Origin: Lentzea sp033794685
GTDB lineage: Bacteria > Actinomycetota > Actinomycetes > Mycobacteriales > Pseudonocardiaceae
Strand: one strand, 5' to 3'
DNA length: 64,000 bases
Assembly (NCBI GenBank): GCA_033794685.1
Contig: JARAYZ010000009.1
The notes beneath the pieces are model-generated. The model saw only the letters and a list, made by a program, of their open reading frames with translations. It did not search any database and was not told where the DNA came from. Shown piece by piece: positions 36,016 to 44,787 of the stretch. The first letter of the stretch is position 1. Each line of letters starts with the position of its first letter. A program made the translations under genes and the position numbers.

Positions 36016-37083
36016 GTGTCCCACCACCCAATCGACGTTGCCCTGCCCCAGCACGTCGACGAAGCGCTGACCACGTACCTGGCCTCCCGGCGCGCGTCCG
36101 GCGAGGCGATGGACCCGAGTTTCGCGAGCGCGGTCGACGCGCTCTCCGACTTCGTGCTGGGCGGCGGCAAGCGGATCCGCCCGACCTACGCGTGGTGGGG
36201 CTGGCGTGCGGCCGGCGGTGACCCCGACGGTGAACTCGCGGACGAGGTCCTCACGGCGGTCAGCTCGCTGGAGCTGATCCAGGCGTGCGCGCTGATCCAC
36301 GACGACCTGATGGACGCGTCGTCCGTGCGCCGGGGCAAACCGACCGTGCACATCGCGTTCGGCGCGCGGCACCGCGAGCAGGGCTGGCTCGGTTCGCCGG
36401 AACGCTTCGGCATGTCCGCGGCCGTGCTGATCGGCGACGTCGCGCTGGCGTGGGCCGACGACATGCTCTTCGCCGCCGGGCTGCCCTCCGAGGTGCTGCG
36501 CCGGATGAGCGAGCCGTGGCGGGACATGCGCACCGAGATGCTCGCCGGCCAGTACCTCGACGTGCTGACGCAGGCGCGGGGTGACTCGTCCCCGGACGCC
36601 GCGCTGCGCATCGACCGGCTCAAGACAGCCGCGTACACCGTCGAACGGCCGCTGCACATGGGCGCGGCGATGGCGGGCGCCTCACCCGAGCTGATCGACG
36701 GCCTGCGCGCGTTCGGGGCCGACATCGGCGTCGCGTTCCAGCTGCGCGACGACCTGCTCGGCGTCTTCGGCGACCCCGAGGTCACCGGCAAGCCCGCGGG
36801 TGACGACCTCTCCGAGGGCAAGCGCACGCTGCTCGTCGCGCTCGGCATGCAGTACGGCGCCGATATATTGGATATCGCTCTCGGCAAGCCCGACCTCGAC
36901 CTGGACACCGTCGAGGAGGTCCGGCGCGCGCTCGTGGACGTCGGCGCCGTCGACGCCGTCGAGGAGCGCATCGAGGAGCTGACGAAGAGCGCGCTGGCCG
37001 CCCTGGACGACGCCCCCGTGGCCGAACCGGCCGCCACCAAGCTCGCCGACCTCGCGATCAGCTCGACGAAGCGGGCCTTCTGA
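36016..37083 (+). CDS. idsA: Polyprenyl (geranylgeranyl-type) diphosphate synthase
   Basis: A 355-residue trans-isoprenyl diphosphate synthase with the first Asp-rich motif HDDLMD and second LRDDLLG, plus GGGKRIRP. It elongates isoprenyl diphosphates to C15-C20 or longer. It matches the position of idsA2 (Rv2173) and lies two genes upstream of phytoene synthase. The start is uncertain: GTG 36016, ATG 35980 or 35941; no strong ribosome-binding site. Codons for DILDI contain CGATATATTGGATATC (36861-36876), the exact 16-bp AT box of repeat R6, with rare ATA. Confidence 0.88.
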   Translation: MSHHPIDVALPQHVDEALTTYLASRRASGEAMDPSFASAVDALSDFVLGGGKRIRPTYAWWGWRAAGGDPDGELADEVLTAVSSLELIQACALIHDDLMDASSVRRGKPTVHIAFGARHREQGWLGSPERFGMSAAVLIGDVALAWADDMLFAAGLPSEVLRRMSEPWRDMRTEMLAGQYLDVLTQARGDSSPDAALRIDRLKTAAYTVERPLHMGAAMAGASPELIDGLRAFGADIGVAFQLRDDLLGVFGDPEVTGKPAGDDLSEGKRTLLVALGMQYGADILDIALGKPDLDLDTVEEVRRALVDVGAVDAVEERIEELTKSALAALDDAPVAEPAATKLADLAISSTKRAF

Positions 37084-37185
37084 AGTCGATCATGATCTCT
37101 CTTCCTGAGAGTTGATTAACTCCTCATGACCGTGTGGGCCGTTGCCTGCTGACGCTTCCGCGCGTTGTGCAACGATGTTCGGGCG

Positions 37186-38700
37186 ATGGCAGCAACCCCG
37201 TCCCTACCCCGCACGAGCTCCGAGGCGTCTCCACAGGAGCTTCAACCAGTCGTGCGCGCGAACACCTACGCCATCCCCATCCGCACGACCATGCTCGGTC
37301 TGCTGGGCGTGGCGCTGATCGCGCTCGGGGGCATGGGTGCCGGCGCGATCCTCGAACGCGACCCGCTGCTGGGCGAGGTCGGGCTGAGCTGGCTGCGCTA
37401 CGGCCACGGCCGCGACCTGGCGAGCATGGTCCTGTACCTCGGGCTGGGCCTCGTCATCTGGGCGTGGATCCGGCTCGGCCGCCTCGTGCGGTGGGGCGAG
37501 ATCGGCGACTTCGCGGTGCTGGTCGCGGTGACGGTCTGGACGTTGCCGCTGCTGTTCGCGCCGCCGCTGTTCAGCAAGGACATCTACAGCTACCTGGCGC
37601 AGGGCCAGCTCGCGCTGAGCGGCTACGACCCGTACACCGTCGGGCCCGCCGTCCTGCAGAGCACGCTGTCCGAGAACGTCAGCTGGGTGTGGCAGCACAC
37701 GCCGGCGCCGTACGGGCCGTTGTTCATCCTGATCGCCAAGGCGATCGTGTGGATCACGGACGCGAGCGTCATCCTCGGCGTCGTCGCCATGCGCTTCTCC
37801 CTCGCCGGTGGCCTGGTGCTGCTGTGCTGGGCGCTGCCGGGCCTGAGCAGGCACCTGGGCGGCAAGTCGGCGATCGCGCTGTGGCTGGTCGCGGCGAACC
37901 CGCTGGTGCTGATCCACCTCATCGGCGGAGCGCACAACGACCTGCTGATGATCGGGCTGATGGCGGCCGGTGTGCTGCTGGCGCTCGACCGCCGGCACGT
38001 GCTCGGCTTCGTGCTGCTCGCCCTCGCGTTCTCGGTGAAGGCCACGGCCGTCGTGGTCGCGCCGTTCCTCGTCTGGATCTGGGCTGCGCGCCTGGACGGC
38101 GACAAGCGCGCCCAGTTCCGCAAGGCACTGCTGCCGGGCCTCGCCGCGTTCCTCGGGACGTTCGCCGTGTGCACGGTGATCGCCGGGGTGAACCTCGGCT
38201 GGATCCCGGCGCTGCGCAGCTCGTCGATGATCATCAACTGGCTGTCGGTGCCGAGTGCGGTCGGCGACTTCGTGCGCATGGTCGTGAACTGGTTCGTCTA
38301 CGTCGACGGCGGCATCTTCATCGGCGTCGCGCGAGCTCTGGGCTCCGTGGTGCTGATCTGGATCGCGTACACGCAGTGGTGGGCGTCGCGTGACGGGGAG
38401 GTGCGCGACGCGATCCGGCGAGGCGCGCTGACGATGCTGGCCGTGGCGCTGCTGTCCCCCGCGACGCTGCCCTGGTACTTCACCTGGCCGCTGGCGCTGG
38501 CCGCCGGGTTCGCGTGGAGCACGGCCGGCCTGGTGACGATGACGGTCGCGTCGCTGTTCCTGATGCTGGTGACGTTCCCGAACGGCGACACGGCGCTCTA
38601 CTCGTGGGGCTACCTGTTCTTCGCGCTGGTGGTGTCGGGGCTCGCGGCAAGGTCGCTGGTGAAGCCGGACCCGTTCGGCCTGTCCTCGCGCTACGAATGA
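37186..38700 (+). CDS. mptA: Polyprenol-phosphate-mannose-dependent alpha-1,6-mannosyltransferase
   Basis: A 504-residue GT-C fold membrane enzyme with about 13 transmembrane helices. The first extracellular loop carries FSKDIYSYLAQGQ, the typical acidic catalytic motif of MptA/MptB enzymes that extend the mannan backbone of lipomannan and lipoarabinomannan. The position between idsA2-like and Rv2175c-like genes matches Rv2174 (MptA). ATG 37186 is preferred. Its stop overlaps the phytoene synthase start by 4 bp. Confidence 0.87.
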   Translation: MAATPSLPRTSSEASPQELQPVVRANTYAIPIRTTMLGLLGVALIALGGMGAGAILERDPLLGEVGLSWLRYGHGRDLASMVLYLGLGLVIWAWIRLGRLVRWGEIGDFAVLVAVTVWTLPLLFAPPLFSKDIYSYLAQGQLALSGYDPYTVGPAVLQSTLSENVSWVWQHTPAPYGPLFILIAKAIVWITDASVILGVVAMRFSLAGGLVLLCWALPGLSRHLGGKSAIALWLVAANPLVLIHLIGGAHNDLLMIGLMAAGVLLALDRRHVLGFVLLALAFSVKATAVVVAPFLVWIWAARLDGDKRAQFRKALLPGLAAFLGTFAVCTVIAGVNLGWIPALRSSSMIINWLSVPSAVGDFVRMVVNWFVYVDGGIFIGVARALGSVVLIWIAYTQWWASRDGEVRDAIRRGALTMLAVALLSPATLPWYFTWPLALAAGFAWSTAGLVTMTVASLFLMLVTFPNGDTALYSWGYLFFALVVSGLAARSLVKPDPFGLSSRYE

Positions 38701-39572
38701 GCCCCGGGACCATGGACCTGGGCCACGCCTATGCCGCTTGCCGCCGGGTGAACGCGCGGTACGGCAGAACGTTCTTCCTGGCGACGACGCTGCTGCGGCC
38801 TGAGCAGCGGCCCGCCGTGCACGCGTTGTACGCGTTCGCGCGCTGGGCCGACGAGATCGTCGACGCCGCGGGGGTGACCGACCGCGCGGGTGAACTGGAC
38901 CGCCTGGAGCGGCTGCTCGACAAGGAACCGTCGAACCCGATCCTGCACGCGCTGACCGACACGCTGCGCCGCTACGACATCGACAGGTCGCTGTTCGCCG
39001 ACTTCCTCGCGTCGATGCGGATGGACCTCGGCGTGACCGAGTACGCGGACCTCGACGCGCTCGGCGTCTACATGCGCGGTTCGGCGGAGGTCGTCGGGCT
39101 GCAGATGCTGCCGGTGCTCGGCACCGTCGTGCCCCGCGAGGAGGCCGAACCGTACGCGGCCCGGCTCGGGACGGCGTTCCAGCTCACGAACTTCCTGCGC
39201 GATGTCGGCGAGGACCTCGACCGAGGCCGGGTCTACCTGCCGTTGGACGTGCTGACCGCGCACGGTGTCGACCGCGAGCTATTGCAATGGTGTCGTTTGC
39301 GGAAGCGCGCAAACGTCCGGGTGCACAGGGCTCTCGACGATCTCGTCGCGCACTCATATGCGATATATCAGTCTGCGGAGCTGGGCATCGGCATGCTGTC
39401 GGCGGCGTCGCGGCCCTGTGTACGTGCTGCATACACGCTGTATCGCGACATCCTCGGGCTCATCGGCTGCGAGGTGCTGTGGCGGCGCGTGGCCGTGCCG
39501 AACTCAAGAAGACTGGCCGTGGCAGTACCCGGCGCCGCTCAGGCCCTCATCGCACGTGTGATGACGAGGTGA
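38697..39572 (+). CDS. crtB: Phytoene/squalene synthase family protein
   Basis: A 291-residue head-to-head prenyl synthase. Both Asp motifs are present: ARWADEIVD and LRDVGEDLDRGR, with YMRGSAEVVG between. It probably condenses two GGPP to phytoene, using the product of the nearby polyprenyl synthase, although no other carotenoid gene is in the window. The segment 39282-39372 (LQWCRLRKRANV...HSYAIYQS) is coded with a run of rare AT-rich codons (TTG CAA TGT CGT TTG, TAT, ATA) that reproduce repeat R5. Confidence 0.85.
   Translation: MSPGTMDLGHAYAACRRVNARYGRTFFLATTLLRPEQRPAVHALYAFARWADEIVDAAGVTDRAGELDRLERLLDKEPSNPILHALTDTLRRYDIDRSLFADFLASMRMDLGVTEYADLDALGVYMRGSAEVVGLQMLPVLGTVVPREEAEPYAARLGTAFQLTNFLRDVGEDLDRGRVYLPLDVLTAHGVDRELLQWCRLRKRANVRVHRALDDLVAHSYAIYQSAELGIGMLSAASRPCVRAAYTLYRDILGLIGCEVLWRRVAVPNSRRLAVAVPGAAQALIARVMTR
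39282..39372. repeat. Composite repeat R5 inside the crtB coding sequence
   Basis: TTGCAATGG (39282-39290) and an imperfect palindromic core with arms GTTTGCG and CGCAAAC (about 39295-39314), then AT box ATATGCGATATATCAGT (39356-39372). The AT box is identical over 17 bp to that of R1 (1000-1016). The order core then AT box and the spacing resemble R6/R7, but the sequence is read in frame as an ordinary part of the enzyme, without obvious insertion. Confidence 0.75.
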
Positions 39573-39595
39573 GCACCGCTTTAGCCGGGCACAAG

Positions 39596-39634
39596 GGTTC
39601 CAGACGCCTCTCACCTGCGGAGACGTCTGGAACC
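39596..39634. terminator. Bidirectional terminator hairpin after crtB
   Basis: GGTTCCAGACG (39596-39606) pairs with CGTCTGGAACC (39624-39634), with a 17-nt loop that has its own partial pairing. It lies between convergent crtB and the Rv2175c-like gene. Confidence 0.8.
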
Positions 39635-39649
39635 GCCGTGATCGGTGGC

Positions 39650-40024
39650 CTAGAAGCCCATGGACTGCGCGCGGCGCTTTACCTCGCGCCCACGGTCTCC
39701 GCGCAATGCTTCGATCGGAGTGCCAGGGAGGCTTTCGTCCTCCGTGAAGAGCCAGCGCAGGATCTCGTCCGTGGAGAAGTTCTGGTCGCGCAGCACCGTG
39801 ATGGTGCCGGGCAGACCCTTCACCACTGCTCCGGCAGCGAGGAACGCCGCCGGGATGACGAGAACGCCGGCGCGCCGCTCGGCGAGCAGTTGCCCGTCGC
39901 GCAGCAGTTGGTGGACCCGGGTGACCGGAAGCCCCATTCGGTCGGCAACCTCGGGGAGGTGAAGAACCTCCAGGTCGGCAGCCAATACATCCGCAGCGGC
40001 AGGAATCGCACTCACGGGGGTCAC
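39650..40024 (-). CDS. Rv2175c-like DNA-binding protein
   Basis: A 124-residue winged-helix DNA-binding protein (LPEVADRMGLPVTRVHQLLRDGQLL recognition region, then LPGTITVLRDQNFSTDEILRWLFT). In M. tuberculosis Rv2175c is a substrate of PknL, encoded divergently beside it as here. GTG 40024 is chosen because a -10-like GGTTAT lies six bases before it, suggesting a leaderless mRNA; an in-frame ATG at 40084 would leave only 8 bp to the kinase start and would add a possible phosphorylated N-terminal tail. Confidence 0.85.
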   Translation of the reverse strand: MTPVSAIPAAADVLAADLEVLHLPEVADRMGLPVTRVHQLLRDGQLLAERRAGVLVIPAAFLAAGAVVKGLPGTITVLRDQNFSTDEILRWLFTEDESLPGTPIEALRGDRGREVKRRAQSMGF

Positions 40025-40092
40025 AATGCCATAACCGAACTGGGAACGCCCTTCCGCCAACCGGGTCATCCTGAGCTTTACCATCTCGCACT

Positions 40093-42141
40093 GTGGAGAG
40101 GTCGGTTTCGAACGTGATGGGTGGACTGCTGGAGCAGCGCTACCGGGTGGACTCCGTGCTCGCGCGCGGTGGCATGTCCACCGTCTATCGAGGTCGTGAC
40201 ACTCGCCTCGATCGCGATGTGGCCATCAAGGTGATGGATCCGCACCTGACCGCGGACCCTACGTTCGTGGCGCGCTTCGAACGTGAGGCGCGAGCGGCGG
40301 CCCAGTTGCACCACCCGGCAGTGGTGTCCGTGCACGACCAGGGCGTCGACGGTGACCAGGTGTACCTGGTGATGGAGCTGATCGACGGCGGCAACCTCCG
40401 TGACCTGCTCAACCAGCGCGGCAAGCTCGCTCCCGCCGTCGCGTTGAGCATCCTCGGGCCGGTGCTGTCGGCGTTGGGCGCGGCACACCGCGCCGGGCTC
40501 GTGCATCGGGACGTGAAACCGGAGAACGTGCTGATCGGGCCTGGTGGCCAGGTCAAGGTGGCGGACTTCGGGCTGGCCCGCGCGATCGGCGAGAACGGCG
40601 TCACGAGCGACAGCGAGATCCTGGGCACCGTCGCCTATCTGTCACCCGAACAGGTGGAAACGGGAGCCGCGGACGCGCGCAGTGACGTCTACTCGGCCGG
40701 GATCGTGCTCTACGAGATGCTGGCCGGTCAGGCGCCCTACCGCGGCGAGACGGCCATCTCGGTGGCCTACCAGCACGTGAACTCGGACGTCCCGTCGGTT
40801 CCGGAGATCCCGCTGGCGCTCGACACGCTGGTGCGCAAGGCGACGCGGCGCGACCCGTCGCTGCGGCCCGCGAACGCCGACACGTTCCTGGCCGAACTGG
40901 AGCGCGTGGGCACGGATCTGGGCCTCACGCCGCAGCCGGTGCCCGTGCCCGGCTCGGTGCCCGAGAACGACAGGACGGTCGTCATGCGGCCGGTTCCCGT
41001 CGCCGTCGGCGCCACTCCCCCCTCGGCAGCCGAGGCGACCAGGCCGGTGGTGCCGAAGCCGCCGCTGAACCCCGGGCTGAACGCCGGGGCGATGACGACG
41101 GTCCACACGGGGCCGCCGACGCCTCCTCCCGGCTTCCCCGCCGGAGCCTCGGCGACGCGGACGATGCAGCGCCCGGAGCCTCCGCGCCGCCGTCCCGCGC
41201 AGAAGCGGAAGACGCAGGCCGAGAAACTCGAGGAAGAACGCAAGCGCCGCAAGAAGCTCTACACGATCTGGGGATCCGTCGCCGCCGTCGTGGTTGTCGC
41301 CATCGGCCTGTTCACCTGGTACGTCGGCGCGAACCGCTACACGGAGATGCCGTCGGTGGCCGGCCAGTCGGAGCAGAACGCGCAGGTGCTGCTCTCGAAG
41401 GCCGACCTGACGGGCCTGGTCGAGAAGGTGCCGTCCAACGACGTGCCCAACGGCACCGTCATCAGCTCCGACCCCGGCCCCGGCGCGGAGCTGCGCAAGA
41501 ACGAGCAGGTCAAGCTCGTCGTGTCGCGTGGCAGGCCGGTCGTGCCGTTCATCACCGCGGGCGCGGAGGTGGACGCCGCGACCAAGGAGATCCAGACCGC
41601 GGGCCTCAAGACGGTCAAGGACCCCACGAAGGACGCGTTCCACGACACCGTGCCGATCGGCAAGGTCGTGGGCCTCGACCCACGCCCCGGCACGGCGCTC
41701 GCCCTCGACGCCCCGGTGACGCTCATCCTGAGCAAGGGACCGCCGCCGCGCCTGCCCGTGCCGAACGTGACGGGCAAGACGAAGGACGAGGCGTTCGCGG
41801 AACTGCAGCGCGCCGGTCTGGAGGCGGTCGACGCGAGTGGCGACGACGGCCCGGAGAACGCCGGGTCGCGCGTGGTCAGGACGGACCCGCCGGCGGGCAC
41901 GGTGCTCGACCCGACGCAGAACAAGCGCGTCACGTTGTTCTACGAGAGCAACGACCGCGAGATCGAGGTCCCCGACGTCACCCGGCAGAAGGTGCGGGAA
42001 GCCAAGGAGGAGCTCGAACGGGCCGGCCTGAAGGTCAAGGTCGAGTTCAACAAGAGCAACAACGCGACCGTCGTGAACCAGTCGATCCCGCCGAGGACGC
42101 GGGTGAAGCGAGGTACCGAGATCACGATCGTCGGCCTCTGA
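40093..42141 (+). CDS. pknL: Serine/threonine protein kinase with PASTA domains (PknL)
   Basis: A 682-residue receptor kinase. Kinase domain residues about 15-280: glycine loop ARGGMSTVY, VAIK lysine, HRDVKPENVL, VADFGLARA. A Pro-rich juxtamembrane region and a basic stretch precede the transmembrane helix (near 389-413, WGSVAAVVVVAIGLFTWYVG). Four extracellular PASTA repeats follow (for example VPNVTGKTKDEAFAELQRAGLEAV), which bind cell-wall fragments. It is divergent from the Rv2175c-like gene, its likely substrate. GTG 40093 may be leaderless; GTG 40114 and ATG 40117 are alternatives. Confidence 0.92.
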   Translation: MERSVSNVMGGLLEQRYRVDSVLARGGMSTVYRGRDTRLDRDVAIKVMDPHLTADPTFVARFEREARAAAQLHHPAVVSVHDQGVDGDQVYLVMELIDGGNLRDLLNQRGKLAPAVALSILGPVLSALGAAHRAGLVHRDVKPENVLIGPGGQVKVADFGLARAIGENGVTSDSEILGTVAYLSPEQVETGAADARSDVYSAGIVLYEMLAGQAPYRGETAISVAYQHVNSDVPSVPEIPLALDTLVRKATRRDPSLRPANADTFLAELERVGTDLGLTPQPVPVPGSVPENDRTVVMRPVPVAVGATPPSAAEATRPVVPKPPLNPGLNAGAMTTVHTGPPTPPPGFPAGASATRTMQRPEPPRRRPAQKRKTQAEKLEEERKRRKKLYTIWGSVAAVVVVAIGLFTWYVGANRYTEMPSVAGQSEQNAQVLLSKADLTGLVEKVPSNDVPNGTVISSDPGPGAELRKNEQVKLVVSRGRPVVPFITAGAEVDAATKEIQTAGLKTVKDPTKDAFHDTVPIGKVVGLDPRPGTALALDAPVTLILSKGPPPRLPVPNVTGKTKDEAFAELQRAGLEAVDASGDDGPENAGSRVVRTDPPAGTVLDPTQNKRVTLFYESNDREIEVPDVTRQKVREAKEELERAGLKVKVEFNKSNNATVVNQSIPPRTRVKRGTEITIVGL

Positions 42142-42152
42142 TCAGGGCAAAG

Positions 42153-42187
42153 CGAAGGGCCCCGCGTTCTCGACGCGGGGCCCTTCG
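42153..42187. terminator. Strong rho-independent terminator, bidirectional
   Basis: A 15-bp stem, CGAAGGGCCCCGCGT (42153-42167) and ACGCGGGGCCCTTCG (42173-42187), with a 5-nt loop followed by TTCTT. It separates convergent pknL and aroG. Confidence 0.92.
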
Positions 42188-42214
42188 TTCTTCAGCTCGT
42201 CTTCAGGAAACTCG

Positions 42215-43612
42215 TCAGGACCGCAGCATCTCGGCGACGAGGAACGCGAGCTCGAGCGACTGCTGCGTGTTCAGGCGCGGGTCGCACGCCGTCTCGTAGC
42301 GGCCGGCGAGGTCGTCGTCGGAGATCTCCTGGGCGCCGCCGAGGCACTCGGTGACGTCCTCACCCGTGAGCTCGATGTGGATGCCGCCGGGGTGCGTGCC
42401 GAGGCGGCGGTGCACCTCGAAGAAGCCCTGGACCTCGTCGACGATGCGGTCGAAGTGCCGGGTCTTGTAGCCGGTCGACGACTCGTGCGTGTTGCCGTGC
42501 ATCGGGTCGCACTGCCAGATGACCTTGTGGCCGCTGGCCTCGACCTTCTCGATGATGGCGGGCAGCACGTCGCGCACCTTCTGGTTGCCCATGCGCGAGA
42601 TGAGCGTCAGGCGGCCCGGCTTGTTGTGCGGGTCGAGGCGCTCGACGTACTCGACGGCCATCTCGGGCGACGTCGTCGGGCCGATCTTGAGCCCGATCGG
42701 GTTCGCGAGCATCTCGGCGAACGCGATGTGCGCGCCGTCGAGCTGACGGGTGCGCTCACCGATCCACACGAAGTGCGACGACAGGTCGTAGAGCTTGGGC
42801 TCGTCACCCGTCGTGTCGAGGCGGAGCAGCGCGCGCTCGTAGTCGAGGAGCAGCGCCTCGTGCGAGGCGAAGATCTCGGTGCCGTGCAGCGACTGGTCGT
42901 TCACACCGCACGCCGACATGAACTTGAGGCCGCGGTCGATCTCGCCGGCCAGGGCCTCGTAGCGCTCGCCGGCGGGCGAGGTGCGCACGAAGTCGCGGTT
43001 CCAGTCGTGCACGCGGTGCAGGTCGGCGAGACCCGCGCCGGTGAGCGCGCGGAGCAGGTTCATGGCCGCGCCGGCGTTCGCGTAGGCGCGGATCATGCGA
43101 CCGGGGTCGGCGACGCGGGCTTCGGGCGTCGCGACCAGGGAGTTGATGATGTCGCCGCGGTAGGACGGCAGGCCGAGGGCGTCGATGCCCGACGAACGCG
43201 GCTTGGCGTACTGGCCGGCGATGCGGCCGACCTTCACCACCGGGAGACTCGCGCCGTAGGTCAGCACCACGGCCATCTGCAGCAGGGTCCGGATGTTCGC
43301 GCGGATGTGCGGCTCGGTGTTGTCAGCGAACGTCTCCGCGCAGTCACCGCCCTGCAGGAGAAATGCCTCACCGTTCGCGACCTGCGCCAGTTGCGTGTGC
43401 AGCCGGTCGATCTCGGCGGGCACGGTGATCGGCGGCACGCTCTCGAGCACGGTCCGCACACGACGCACCTGTTCGGCGTCGGGCCATTCGGGCTGCTGGG
43501 CTGCCGGGCGCGACAGGGCGTCGTCCAGGCGCTTGCGCATCTCGGGAGGCAGCGGCGGAAGCTCGGGAAGCGTGTCGATGGGCACGTCCACGGTCCAGTT
43601 CACGCTGCTCAT
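42215..43612 (-). CDS. aroG: Class II 3-deoxy-7-phosphoheptulonate synthase
   Basis: A 465-residue class II (plant-type) DAHP synthase, the first step of the shikimate pathway, joining PEP and erythrose 4-phosphate. Motifs LLQGGDCAETF, GRIAGQYAKPRS, WIGERTRQLDGAH and WQCDPMHGNTHES (metal site) are intact. It corresponds to Rv2178c and closes the left half of the conserved neighbourhood. ATG 43612. Confidence 0.96.
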   Translation of the reverse strand: MSSVNWTVDVPIDTLPELPPLPPEMRKRLDDALSRPAAQQPEWPDAEQVRRVRTVLESVPPITVPAEIDRLHTQLAQVANGEAFLLQGGDCAETFADNTEPHIRANIRTLLQMAVVLTYGASLPVVKVGRIAGQYAKPRSSGIDALGLPSYRGDIINSLVATPEARVADPGRMIRAYANAGAAMNLLRALTGAGLADLHRVHDWNRDFVRTSPAGERYEALAGEIDRGLKFMSACGVNDQSLHGTEIFASHEALLLDYERALLRLDTTGDEPKLYDLSSHFVWIGERTRQLDGAHIAFAEMLANPIGLKIGPTTSPEMAVEYVERLDPHNKPGRLTLISRMGNQKVRDVLPAIIEKVEASGHKVIWQCDPMHGNTHESSTGYKTRHFDRIVDEVQGFFEVHRRLGTHPGGIHIELTGEDVTECLGGAQEISDDDLAGRYETACDPRLNTQQSLELAFLVAEMLRS

Positions 43613-43687
43613 CCTAGTTGTCCCACACTGAGAGACCGGGCCGGGCCTGTCAGCGCTTCCAGGCCGCCGACCTGGCCGTCATCCGGC

Positions 43688-43701
43688 GTAACCGCTGTTA
43701 C
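43688..43701. promoter_or_regulatory. Inverted repeat between aroG and DUF2891 genes
   Basis: GTAACCGCTGTTAC has 5-bp arms GTAAC/GTTAC with a 4-bp spacer; a further TGTTAC lies at 43720-43725. A possible operator for either divergent gene. No known regulator assigned. Confidence 0.3.
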
Positions 43702-43779
43702 CTCCGGCAGAGTGAAGTCTGTTACTTGTCAACTACCGACCTCTGCCGTGTCGTGGTGCCGCATTGCATGATGTGGGCC

Positions 43780-44787
43780 ATGAACGCCACCCGATTGGAT
43801 GACGGCACCGCGACCCGGCTGCTGGGCGTCGCGGTCGACAACATCCAGCGCGACCACCCGGTCCATTGGACGCACGTCATCGACGGCGACGACCGGCTCG
43901 TGCCGCAGCGGGTGCTGCATCCGGTGTTCGCCGGGTCGTTCGATTGGCACTCGTGCGTGCACCAGACGTGGCTCGCCGTGCGCCTGCTGCGGCTGCGTCC
44001 CTCTCTCGCGGGAGCGGACACGGCCCGCAACGCCCTCGACAAGCTCATCACCCCCGACAACTGCGCCACCGAGGCCGCGTTCTTCGCCTCCCCGTCCGGA
44101 CGGCACTGGGAGCGCCCGTACGGCTGGGCGTGGCTGCTGCTGCTCGACGCCGAACTGCGCTCCTCGGGCCTGCCGTGGTCGGTGGCGCCGATCGCGGACG
44201 TGCTGCGCGACCGCTGGCTGGAGTGGATCTCGGTGGCGCGCCTGCCGATCCGCACCGGCACGCACAGCAACACCGCGTTCGCGACCGGTCTCGTGTTCGA
44301 CGCCGCCCAGGCGAACGGAGACTCCGAACTGGCCACCGCGTGCGCCGAGGCCGCCCTGAGGTGGCACCGGGACGAGGTCGCGTACGGCGGCTTCGAACCC
44401 GACGCCGCCGACTTCCTGTCCCCCGCGCTGACGACGGCCGACCTGATGCGCCGCGCCCTCCCCGCCGCGGAGTTCGCGGACTGGCTCGACGCCTACCTGC
44501 CGGAGCTCGAGTCGGAACGGTGGCGCGTGCTGCGCGAGCCCTTCCCGGTCGACGACCCCAGCGACCCCTACGGCTCGCACCTGGCCGGGCTCGCTCTGTC
44601 TCGTGCCTGGAACTGGGAAGCGATCGCGGAAGCACTTCCGGACGGGCACCGGTACGTGTCGACGGCCCGCACCGCCTCGGCCGCGCACCGCGAAGCCGGG
44701 TGGACCTACGTGTTCGGCGGGCACGGCTACATGGCCGACCACTGGCTCGGGACGTTCGGCGCCTACCTCGACATCAAAGCCTTCTGA
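43780..44787 (+). CDS. DUF2891 protein
   Basis: A 335-residue soluble protein with the DUF2891 pattern (HPVFAGSFDWHSCVHQTWLAVRLLR, RPYGWAWLLLLDAEL, GTHSNTAFATG, SHLAGLALSRAW, GGHGYMADHWLGTFGAYL). The fold is probably an alpha/alpha barrel; function unknown. ATG 43780 matches the family start (MNATRL), although ATGs at 43768 and 43771 are in frame. The stop TGA is part of the CTGACCTGC box of repeat R6. Confidence 0.8.
   Translation: MNATRLDDGTATRLLGVAVDNIQRDHPVHWTHVIDGDDRLVPQRVLHPVFAGSFDWHSCVHQTWLAVRLLRLRPSLAGADTARNALDKLITPDNCATEAAFFASPSGRHWERPYGWAWLLLLDAELRSSGLPWSVAPIADVLRDRWLEWISVARLPIRTGTHSNTAFATGLVFDAAQANGDSELATACAEAALRWHRDEVAYGGFEPDAADFLSPALTTADLMRRALPAAEFADWLDAYLPELESERWRVLREPFPVDDPSDPYGSHLAGLALSRAWNWEAIAEALPDGHRYVSTARTASAAHREAGWTYVFGGHGYMADHWLGTFGAYLDIKAF

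Noticed and set aside
36016..39572. Carotenoid biosynthetic gene cluster
   Set aside because: Only a prenyl synthase and a phytoene synthase are present, separated by a mannosyltransferase that belongs to the conserved lipomannan neighbourhood; no desaturase or cyclase.
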